Of a stretch of DNA of 8,103 nt, positions 1-5,416 are shown piece by piece; position 1 is the first letter of the stretch, and every line of letters starts with the position of its first letter. The notes beneath the pieces were generated by a model. The model was given only the letters and a program-made list of their open reading frames with translations. It searched no databases and was not told the DNA's origin. The stretch spans positions 1 to 8,103 of the forward strand of contig CAMBPP010000064.1 of the NCBI GenBank assembly GCA_945869715.1, in the 5' to 3' direction. The DNA is from Bifidobacterium breve (GTDB lineage: Bacteria > Actinomycetota > Acidimicrobiia > Acidimicrobiales > Ilumatobacteraceae). Both the position numbers and the translations under genes were made by a program.

Positions 1-1
1 A

Positions 2-532
2 TACCCCCAGTGCAGACCGTGGCGCAAGAACGTTATTGAAATGATGATTGGCGAAAAAGTACAAGTGGTGTTCATTTCATCATCTGTGAAACTCATGGCT
101 GTGAATACACGTAATCCGTTTTTGCCAGAGCAAATAGTTGAAGCACAAACAGAATTACTGACGCAGTTAAAGACCGCGGGAATTACTCCGATTCTCATTA
201 CCGATACGCCGTACCCTGGCGACAACGTGCCCATTTGTTTGTCACGCAGTATTAAAAATGTTCCGCGTTGCACTTATGACCGCGAAAAGGGTTACCGCGT
301 TGAACGCATTCAAGCCATTATCGATGCGGGTGCCAAAAATGAAGTGCAGGTACTCGACATCAGTAACTGGCTCTGTGGTGTTACAAAATGCCCCGCCATT
401 GTGGGCAACATTTTGGTGAACCGCGACGGTGACCACATCACCACAAAATATGCACAATTTCTGCAGCCGCTTTTTGATGCAGCAGTCTCACCATATGTGA
501 ACTACGTGCGCCAGCGCACCAGCGTTTCCTGA
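2..532 (+). CDS. SGNH-domain acyltransferase, C-terminal fragment (5' end outside window)
   Basis: The frame is open from base 2 to the TGA at 530-532 and gives 176 residues, so the gene began upstream; the ATG at 41 is internal. The fragment starts with a C-x-x-W-R segment, followed by a hydrophobic strand (VQVVFIS), a second strand (ITPILITDTP) and a late DGDHIT motif. This is the usual end of the SGNH hydrolase-like domain fused to membrane acyltransferase-3 (OafA/YrhL) proteins, where the D-x-x-H supplies the catalytic Asp and His (His codon at 434-436). Such proteins O-acylate cell-surface polysaccharides, with the SGNH domain outside the membrane. The Cys residues (C-x-x-W, PICLS, PRC, LCG, KCP) suggest disulfides in an exported domain. 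The membrane part is not in the window, so the full architecture is inferred. The 3' end overlaps tesB by 31 bp, tail to tail. Confidence 0.75.
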   Translation, partial: YPQCRPWRKNVIEMMIGEKVQVVFISSSVKLMAVNTRNPFLPEQIVEAQTELLTQLKTAGITPILITDTPYPGDNVPICLSRSIKNVPRCTYDREKGYRVERIQAIIDAGAKNEVQVLDISNWLCGVTKCPAIVGNILVNRDGDHITTKYAQFLQPLFDAAVSPYVNYVRQRTSVS

Positions 533-1308
533 GCCACTGTCGCCACGTGTGTGCCGTCTTGGGCAAACACGTAACCAAATGACAAACCTCGGCCACCAAC
601 AAATGCATTGCACGACATTTCATACAAATGCCACTGGTCTGCGCGTAACGGGCGATGGAACCAAATGGTGTGGTCGAGGCTTGCACTAAATGCTGTACCT
701 GCATCGGCTGCAGCACGTGCATCGGGCGACGAACTAAACACCGCATCGGTGGGTAGGTCGTCTGAAATAAAGGCGAGTGCGCACTGATGCAGCAGCGGGT
801 CGTCGCCGGTGGGAGTGGTGACACGCATCCAAGCGGCAACTCTGCCCACACCATCGCGATCACCCGCAGGAACTTGTTCAGTAGGAATCCAACGGCGGTC
901 GAAAAACTCACTCCACGTTGTTGACTCCAATTCTTCAGGTTGCGACAAGTGTTGCGGAAACTTTGTGGCACTTACCTCTGGAGCATCTTCTGCCTTTTGG
1001 AACGAGGCCTCTAGGTTCAAAATGGCGCCCACCGCCTGGCGTGCCACCACTCGGCGCGTCACAAAACTGCGGCCATTACGAATGCGGTCAACTTCGTAGC
1101 GCACTGTTTGCTTGTTGTCGCCACGCTGGATGAAATAGGCGCGTAATGAGTGCACTGAAAACTCGGGGTCAACGGTGTGCGCGGCTGCTCGCAACGCCTG
1201 AGCGACAATGTGGCCCCCATACAATCCACCCCAGGGGTACGCATGGCCAATGCCAATGTACGTATCGGGGCCGTGTGGCTCTAGTTCAACAAGTGCATGA
1301 AGATCCAT
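502..1308 (-). CDS. tesB: Acyl-CoA thioesterase II (TesB family)
   Basis: A 268-residue cytoplasmic double-hotdog thioesterase that hydrolyses acyl-CoA to free fatty acid and CoA. The N-terminal hotdog shows GGLYGGHIVAQALRAA (residues 27-42), VHSLRAYFIQRGD (52-64) and IRNGRSF (76-82), all TesB hallmarks. The C-terminal hotdog has ISDD (181-184), SLDHTIWFHRP (210-220) and ATVAQE (256-261). By alignment from memory to E. coli TesB (Asp204, Thr228, Gln278), the active-site triad is D183, S210 and Q260, with Ser in place of Thr. The length is slightly below the usual 280-290. The ATG at 1308 lacks a good Shine-Dalgarno; a CATGAT hexamer sits 6 nt upstream. The lipoprotein gene lies 35 bp upstream on the same strand, so co-transcription is possible though functionally unexplained. 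Confidence 0.93.
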   Translation of the reverse strand: MDLHALVELEPHGPDTYIGIGHAYPWGGLYGGHIVAQALRAAAHTVDPEFSVHSLRAYFIQRGDNKQTVRYEVDRIRNGRSFVTRRVVARQAVGAILNLEASFQKAEDAPEVSATKFPQHLSQPEELESTTWSEFFDRRWIPTEQVPAGDRDGVGRVAAWMRVTTPTGDDPLLHQCALAFISDDLPTDAVFSSSPDARAAADAGTAFSASLDHTIWFHRPLRADQWHLYEMSCNAFVGGRGLSFGYVFAQDGTHVATVAQETLVRWRT

Positions 1309-1314
1309 GCACCT

Positions 1315-1320
1315 ATCATG
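1315..1320 (-). promoter_or_regulatory. Weak candidate -10 element for tesB
   Basis: Read on the minus strand the hexamer is CATGAT, matching TATAAT at four positions including the key A2 and T6. It ends 6 nt before the tesB ATG, the same spacing as the better TAnnnT motifs elsewhere in the window. No -35 is recognisable. Alone it would not be convincing. Confidence 0.25.
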
Positions 1321-1343
1321 CCGTGGAAATAGTTTTTATGTGG

Positions 1344-1727
1344 TTATCTCACTCGGAGAACGACCAATACCGTTTCTGAAATGTGGCTTTCCACTTCGTA
1401 GTCACCCGCCTTGTCGGCCGTAAACGAGAAAATTTTCGTTTCGCCCTTCTTTGTCATCCCCTCACCAAGGTCATATCCATGAACGTGATATTCATCATCG
1501 GCCTGAGGGTTGGTGAAATTAAGTACTACTTCGGACCCGAGGGGAATTTCTTCTACGCGATCTTCGCCTGTGTTTTCACCAACTGTCACATCAATTGCAA
1601 TGCGGCCGTCATTCACAGATGTGGTTGCAGCAACGGTGTCGGTCGAGGCGCTGTCGCTTGAACAGGCTGCCAGGCCCACAAGTGGTGTGAGTACCAACAT
1701 GAGTTTCCAGATCTTTTTCGATTGCAT
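1344..1727 (-). CDS. Small lipoprotein with a cupredoxin-like domain
   Basis: This 127-residue protein starts with a lipoprotein signal peptide: basic MQSKKIWK, a hydrophobic stretch, then lipobox L19-A20-A21-C22. It should be lipidated on C22 and anchored outside the cytoplasmic membrane. A Ser/Thr/Asp-rich linker (23-40) leads to a beta-rich domain (41-127) with VVLNFTNP, DEYHVHGYDLGEG (78-90) and a final GDYEVESH plus LVVLRV. That arrangement resembles the cupredoxin-like lipoproteins common in actinobacteria. The only Cys is the lipidated one, so the His-Cys-His-Met set of blue copper sites is missing; H81, H83 and H115 could bind a metal, or the fold may be structural. No specific function can be assigned. 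The ATG has no Shine-Dalgarno but has TAGAAT 6 nt upstream, and an in-frame TAG in that hexamer fixes the start. Confidence 0.8.
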   Translation of the reverse strand: MQSKKIWKLMLVLTPLVGLAACSSDSASTDTVAATTSVNDGRIAIDVTVGENTGEDRVEEIPLGSEVVLNFTNPQADDEYHVHGYDLGEGMTKKGETKIFSFTADKAGDYEVESHISETVLVVLRVR

Positions 1728-1733
1728 GTAACA

Positions 1734-1739
1734 ATTCTA
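1734..1739 (-). promoter_or_regulatory. -10 element for a leaderless lipoprotein mRNA
   Basis: On the minus strand this reads TAGAAT, five of six matches to TATAAT, followed by 6 nt and the ATG at 1727. The implied transcription start is at or next to the A of the start codon. No Shine-Dalgarno lies in the interval, and no clear -35 is visible. That the mRNA is leaderless is inferred from spacing. Confidence 0.5.
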
Positions 1740-1782
1740 GGCACGTGGCGTGGAGGAGGCGCTTTCCGAGTCAACGCATCTC

Positions 1783-1813
1783 GTTGTATGAGGGGGCGTG
1801 TTCCTCGTATGAC
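1783..1813 (+). other. Imperfect hairpin in the divergent gap
   Basis: As + strand RNA, 1783-1793 (GTTGTATGAGG) can pair with 1803-1813 (CCTCGTATGAC) around a 9-nt loop. This gives an 11-bp stem with three G-U wobbles. There is no T-run after it, so it is not an ordinary intrinsic terminator. It lies about 100 bp upstream of the decarboxylase start, outside the inferred leaderless transcript. It may be chance. Confidence 0.25.
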
Positions 1814-1867
1814 TTCTTGCAGAGGGCCCCTGACCACGGAATCCGTATTTCTTTTTCCTATCTGCAA

Positions 1868-1878
1868 CACACCGTGTG
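1868..1878. promoter_or_regulatory. Perfect 5-1-5 inverted repeat, possible operator
   Basis: CACAC-C-GTGTG is a perfect inverted repeat. If transcription of the decarboxylase gene starts at 1909, it covers about -41 to -31, over the -35 region where a repressor or activator could act. A second 5-1-5 repeat, ACGGA-A-TCCGT, lies at 1836-1846; the centres are 32 bp apart, about three helical turns, but the two sequences differ. Operator function is inference only. Confidence 0.25.
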
Positions 1879-1896
1879 AAACCCTGACCAATGGCG

Positions 1897-1902
1897 TAGT
1901 TT
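1897..1902 (+). promoter_or_regulatory. -10 element for a leaderless decarboxylase mRNA
   Basis: TAGTTT fits TAnnnT and is followed by 6 nt and the GTG at 1909. Its first three bases form an in-frame TAG stop, so translation cannot begin further upstream. There is no Shine-Dalgarno in this interval. A convincing -35 is absent. The transcription start is inferred to be at the GTG. Confidence 0.5.
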
Positions 1903-1908
1903 CATCGC

Positions 1909-3027
1909 GTGCAAACTCCTTATGTCATCATCGACCTCGATATTGTTGAGACAAAATTTCGCGAGCTCTCTGAAGCACTCCACTCCACAGAGTTGTGTTA
2001 CGCGGTCAAAGCAAACCCAGGTAAACCAGTCATCGAGCGTTTAGCTGCGCTGGGTGCCAGCTTCGACGTGGCCAGTGTTCCTGAAATTGATTTGGTGTTG
2101 TCGTGTGGAGTTGAACCTGCTCGTATTTCCTTTGGGAACACCATTAAAAAGCAGCGTGACATTGCTTATGCGGCACAGCAAGGTATTACTCGATTCACCG
2201 TCGACACCATAAGCGAGTTGCAAAAGGTATTAGCTGAAGTACCACAAGCGGAAGTGTGTGTGCGTTTGTTCCACGATTGTGAAGGCGCCGATTGGCCGTT
2301 GTCGAAAAAATTTGGTTGTGGTTTTTCCGATGCAAAAAAAATTCTTGTTGCTGCAGGCAAGGCTGGATGCACAACTGGCATTTCGTTTCACGTGGGCTCG
2401 CAACAACGCAACCTCGACGCGTGGCTTGCTCCATTACAACTATGCCAGCAACTTATTACTGAGGTTGCTGAGGAATCAGTTGCACCAGAGTTTGTGAACC
2501 TTGGCGGTGGCTACCCAGGTAGTTATCTCGACGACACTCCGCATATTTCTGTTTATGGCGATGCAATTTGCAAAAGTTTGCACGACGTGTTTGGAAACAA
2601 CACACCGCGCCTCATGGCAGAGCCTGGTCGTTACCTTGTTGCCGACGCAGGTACTTTGCACACCGAAGTAATTCTTGTGAGCTATCGCGATATTGATGCC
2701 CGTCGCTGGGTCTACGTTGACTGCGGAGTGTTTGGTGGGCTTGCCGAAACACTTGGTGAAAGTATTCGTTACCGCTTGCACACCGAGCACCACGCCGACG
2801 CGCCATCGTCACAAATTGTTTTAGCGGGCCCAACGTGTGACTCAGCCGACATCATTTACGACAAAGCCGGATACTTCTTGCCCGATGCGTTACAAGTAGG
2901 CGAAGTCATTCGCATTGCTTCCACCGGTGCGTACACCACGAGTTACTCGGCAATTGGCTTCAATGGTTTTGCGCCACTTGCACAGGGATACATCAACATC
3001 GTTGCAATGAAAGAATCCGCTGTTTAG
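1909..3027 (+). CDS. PLP-dependent ornithine/lysine-type decarboxylase (fold type III)
   Basis: A 372-residue fold-III PLP decarboxylase (Orn/DAP/Arg family 2). YAVKANP (31-37) holds the PLP lysine K34 in the N-terminal TIM barrel. FHVGSQ (160-165) has the His that stacks on PLP, GGGYPG (199-204) binds the phosphate and EPGR (238-241) the cofactor. GPTCDSAD (307-314) supplies the catalytic Cys C310 of the dimer partner, and Y342 lies in the late GAYTTSYS segment. C-D-S-A-D favours ornithine or lysine decarboxylase over diaminopimelate decarboxylase, which normally has C-E-S-G-D. The likely product is putrescine (or cadaverine) plus CO2, in the cytoplasm. The length suits the short bacterial class. 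The GTG start is the only possible one near the conserved N-terminus because an in-frame TAG lies 12 nt upstream. No polyamine gene is adjacent, so substrate is uncertain. The gene ends 9 bp from the pyrE stop. Confidence 0.88.
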   Translation: MQTPYVIIDLDIVETKFRELSEALHSTELCYAVKANPGKPVIERLAALGASFDVASVPEIDLVLSCGVEPARISFGNTIKKQRDIAYAAQQGITRFTVDTISELQKVLAEVPQAEVCVRLFHDCEGADWPLSKKFGCGFSDAKKILVAAGKAGCTTGISFHVGSQQRNLDAWLAPLQLCQQLITEVAEESVAPEFVNLGGGYPGSYLDDTPHISVYGDAICKSLHDVFGNNTPRLMAEPGRYLVADAGTLHTEVILVSYRDIDARRWVYVDCGVFGGLAETLGESIRYRLHTEHHADAPSSQIVLAGPTCDSADIIYDKAGYFLPDALQVGEVIRIASTGAYTTSYSAIGFNGFAPLAQGYINIVAMKESAV

Positions 3028-3036
3028 TTTTTAAAG

Positions 3037-3630
3037 TTAGCTGCCGAACTCAAAACCTAGGTCGGGTGCCACCAACATTGGCTCATAACGAATCCCCGCA
3101 TCGGCGGCCATCGCTGCACAAGTGCCTCCGCGATCGACGATGACAGTGATGAGTACGACTTCAGCGCCAAAGGCACGTACGGCATCGACGGCTTCAAAGA
3201 GTGATGTACCGCGAGTAACAGTGTCTTCAGTGATGATGACTTTGTCGCCTGGTTGCAGGGCGCCCGCAATACGACCCGTTACACCGTGATCTTTTGCTTC
3301 TTTACGCACACTGAAGCTGCGCAGGTTGATGGCACGTGTAGCAGCAACGGCGGCAATGCCGTACGCAACAGGGTCGGCGCCCATGGTGAGACCACCAATG
3401 GCTGTTGCTTCTACAGGAAAAAACGACAACGCAACGTTTGTTACAAGCACAATGCCATCGGGGCGACACGCAGTTTGCTTTGTGTCGAGGAACCATAAAC
3501 TTTTCTTACCCGACTTCAAGGTGAAGTCACCACGTTTCACTGCGTGTGCCATGACGTGCTCTCGTAATGCGTGACGAGCTGGGTCAAGTGGTGGCAGTGA
3601 AGTATTTTCAGAATTGACGGGCAGATTCAT
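3037..3630 (-). CDS. pyrE: Orotate phosphoribosyltransferase
   Basis: A 197-residue enzyme that makes orotidine 5'-phosphate from orotate and PRPP, the fifth step of UMP synthesis, in the cytoplasm. GDFTLKSGKKS (34-44) is the orotate-side start motif. RKEAKDHG (109-116) is the flexible catalytic loop with K110, K113 and H115. IITEDTVTRGTS (132-143) is the PRPP-binding loop with its acidic pair E135-D136. The chosen ATG at 3630 gives a normal family length. The frame runs open to 3870, but that extension is a hydrophobic, non-conserved stretch lying across the divergent gene. An ATG at 3645 is a five-residue alternative. TACGGT lies 6 nt before the chosen ATG, supporting a leaderless start. 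No other pyr gene is in the window. Confidence 0.93.
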   Translation of the reverse strand: MNLPVNSENTSLPPLDPARHALREHVMAHAVKRGDFTLKSGKKSLWFLDTKQTACRPDGIVLVTNVALSFFPVEATAIGGLTMGADPVAYGIAAVAATRAINLRSFSVRKEAKDHGVTGRIAGALQPGDKVIITEDTVTRGTSLFEAVDAVRAFGAEVVLITVIVDRGGTCAAMAADAGIRYEPMLVAPDLGFEFGS

Positions 3631-3636
3631 GGCTCT

Positions 3637-3642
3637 ACCGTA
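3637..3642 (-). promoter_or_regulatory. -10 element for a leaderless pyrE mRNA
   Basis: On the minus strand this reads TACGGT, fitting TAnnnT, and it ends 6 nt before the pyrE ATG at 3630. Match to TATAAT is modest and no -35 stands out. It lies only 10 bp from the opposing -10 candidate at 3652-3657, so the two promoters would overlap. Confidence 0.35.
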
Positions 3643-3651
3643 CATACCCGA

Positions 3652-3657
3652 TATCTT
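3652..3657 (+). promoter_or_regulatory. -10 element for the Lys/Ala-rich protein gene
   Basis: TATCTT fits TAnnnT and is followed by 7 nt (TTGTAAC) and the GTG at 3665. No Shine-Dalgarno lies between. This favours the GTG over the in-frame ATG at 3740. The upstream promoter half would lie inside the pyrE coding start. Confidence 0.4.
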
Positions 3658-3664
3658 TTGTAAC

Positions 3665-4129
3665 GTGAATGCAACAAAAGGAACGCCTGCCAAAAAGGCC
3701 AGTGCGAAAAAAGTCGCCAAAAAGCCTGCGAAAAAGGCAATGAGTACAAAGCACAAAGATGCTTTGGCCCAGGGACGTACCGAGGGTCGCATCATTCGCA
3801 TGTACCTCGAAATTGTGGAAGCCAACAAGCCCAAGCGCGGCCGCAAGCGCACCGCCGATTCCATTACCAAGCGCCTTGCTGTTATTCAAAGGGAACTCAC
3901 CACTGCCGACGCCATTGTGAAACTGCGCCTCACTCAAGAGCGCATGAACCTCACCGCCGAATTGGCAACCAAGCAATTGGGCTCAGACTTTACAAAATTA
4001 GAAAATCAGTTCGTGAAGATTGCTGCGGTCTACTCGCAACGTAATGGCATTACGTATTCCGCATGGCAGGAAATGGGTGTTCAACCCAATGTGCTGAAGC
4101 GTGCCGGCATTAACCGCGACGAGTTATAA
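3665..4129 (+). CDS. Conserved protein of unknown function with Lys/Ala-rich N-terminus
   Basis: From the GTG at 3665 this is 154 residues. Residues 5-25 form a Lys/Ala tail with repeated AKK units (ASAKKVAKKPAKKA), like the disordered tails of histone H1-like and some actinobacterial nucleoid proteins. A conserved-looking core follows: HKDALAQGRTEGR (30-42), a basic PKRGRKR patch (56-62), two probable long helices (about 65-122) and a C-terminal YSAWQEMGVQPNVLKRAGI (131-149) that looks like a small helix-turn-helix. I believe similar uncharacterised proteins occur in actinobacteria but can give no name. Nucleic-acid binding is inferred from charge only. An ATG at 3740 (MSTKHKDAL) would remove the tail; the -10 motif 7 nt before the GTG and the absence of overlap with pyrE support the longer form. 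It ends within the same hexamer as purB. Confidence 0.75.
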   Translation: MNATKGTPAKKASAKKVAKKPAKKAMSTKHKDALAQGRTEGRIIRMYLEIVEANKPKRGRKRTADSITKRLAVIQRELTTADAIVKLRLTQERMNLTAELATKQLGSDFTKLENQFVKIAAVYSQRNGITYSAWQEMGVQPNVLKRAGINRDEL

Positions 4130-5416
4130 AGCGTCGATTGTTTTGCTTGCGTGTTCAAGAACACGCGATTCATCAAAAATAAATCGCAATTGCTCGTGTG
4201 TGAGATTCACGTCGAGGCTTTCCACTAGTACATCACGTAAATGTGTATTGGTGTCGAGCGCCTTACGCGACAACTGCTGAACAATGCGATACGCATCGTC
4301 TCGGCTCATTCCATTTTCTACAAGTGCAAGAAGTGCCGACTGCGAATACACCACACCTTGTAAGAGGTCGAGGTTGTAACGCATTTGCTGCGCATCAACT
4401 TCAATGTTCGTGAGCAGTGCAGTAAGCCTGCGCACCATGTAATAGGCGAGCATTGAAGAGTCCGGCAACACAATACGCTCGGCAGAAGAGTGCGAAATAT
4501 CGCGCTCGTGCCACAGCGGCACGTCTTGAAGTGCAACTTGTAAGTTGCCGCGAAGTACGCGCGACAAACCACTGAGGGTTTCTGCAGAAATCGGGTTGCG
4601 CTTGTGCGGCATTGCGCTGCTGCCTTTTTGGCCTTTGGTAAACCCTTCGCGTACTTCGTTCACTTCAGTGCGCTGCAAGTGACGCAACTCCACTGCAATG
4701 CTTTCAATGGTGGTGCCAAGCGATGCACATGCCCACATGTATTCGGCATGGCGGTCGCGCGCTACAACTTGTGTTGCTGGTGAAGGGGTGAGGTTTAAAG
4801 CATTGCCTACGTACTCTTCAACCGAAGGGTCGATGTTGGAATATGTACCTACGGCTCCCGACATTTTGCACACGGCAATACCATCAAGTGCATTACGTAA
4901 ACGCTCTTCATCGCGGCGCAGTTGCAGTGTCCACAATGCAACTTTCACACCAAAGGTGGTGGGCTCGGCATGAATGCCATGTGTGCGCCCAATCATGAGG
5001 GTGTCGCGGTGTTCATGAGCTAGCGAAGAAGTAACCGCAAGCAGTTCAGTCATTTCATCGAGGATGATGAGCATTGCATCGCGCAGTGCCCAGCACCAAC
5101 CAGTGTCGACCACATCGGTGCTGGTGAGACCATGGTGAATATACGACCCAGCAGGGAAACCAATGCTTTCTTGCAATACATCAACAAAAGCAGCCACGTC
5201 GTGGTTGGTAATACGTTCGCGCTCTGCAACAGCATCAACAAATGCTTGGTCGACCACAGGAGCAAGTTCGCGACATTGTGCAGCAATTCCTTGTGGAACT
5301 ACGCCCAATTGTTCTTGTGCTTCAGTGGCAAGAAGTTCAATTTCTACCCAGCGCTGCATGCGTGCAGCGTCGCCAAAAATATTTGCTACTGCAGGAAGCG
5401 CATAACGCTCTATCAC
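4124..5416 (-). CDS. purB: Adenylosuccinate lyase
   Basis: A 430-residue member of the fumarase/aspartase superfamily. PurB releases fumarate from adenylosuccinate (giving AMP) and from SAICAR (giving AICAR), in the cytoplasm as a homotetramer. Motifs in order: HHGLTSTDVVDT (94-105), RTHGIHAEPTTFG (144-156) with catalytic-acid candidate H146, and the superfamily signature GSSAMPHKRNP (265-275) in the mobile loop with the catalytic serine (S266/S267). The GTG at 5416 begins with the typical family N-terminus MIERYALP. The frame stays open to 5476, but those 20 extra residues are the antisense of the purA tail. The GTG overlaps the purA stop as GTGA and has no Shine-Dalgarno of its own, so translation is probably coupled to purA. 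The stop is TAA at 4126-4124. Confidence 0.96.
   Translation of the reverse strand: MIERYALPAVANIFGDAARMQRWVEIELLATEAQEQLGVVPQGIAAQCRELAPVVDQAFVDAVAERERITNHDVAAFVDVLQESIGFPAGSYIHHGLTSTDVVDTGWCWALRDAMLIILDEMTELLAVTSSLAHEHRDTLMIGRTHGIHAEPTTFGVKVALWTLQLRRDEERLRNALDGIAVCKMSGAVGTYSNIDPSVEEYVGNALNLTPSPATQVVARDRHAEYMWACASLGTTIESIAVELRHLQRTEVNEVREGFTKGQKGSSAMPHKRNPISAETLSGLSRVLRGNLQVALQDVPLWHERDISHSSAERIVLPDSSMLAYYMVRRLTALLTNIEVDAQQMRYNLDLLQGVVYSQSALLALVENGMSRDDAYRIVQQLSRKALDTNTHLRDVLVESLDVNLTHEQLRFIFDESRVLEHASKTIDAL

Noticed and set aside
41..532. A complete small gene starting at ATG 41
   Set aside because: The frame is open through base 2 and the upstream residues (C-x-x-W-R) belong to the same SGNH domain, so this is the end of a longer gene.
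438..971. Open frame of 177 codons on the minus strand inside tesB
   Set aside because: Composition is erratic with many Cys, His and Arg and no motif; it is a shadow of the tesB frame.
1728..1908. A tRNA or other structured RNA gene in the divergent gap
   Set aside because: No T-arm GTTCGA-like motif, no CCA end and no cloverleaf could be drawn on either strand.
3028..3036. Terminator between the decarboxylase gene and pyrE
   Set aside because: Only 9 A/T-rich bases separate the stops, with no stem.
3037..3870. pyrE extended to an upstream ATG at 3870 (277 residues, with a hydrophobic segment)
   Set aside because: The extra 80 residues are the antisense of the Lys/Ala-rich gene; the Lys codons read backward as Phe/Leu and mimic a membrane segment. 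Starting at 3630 gives the normal family length.
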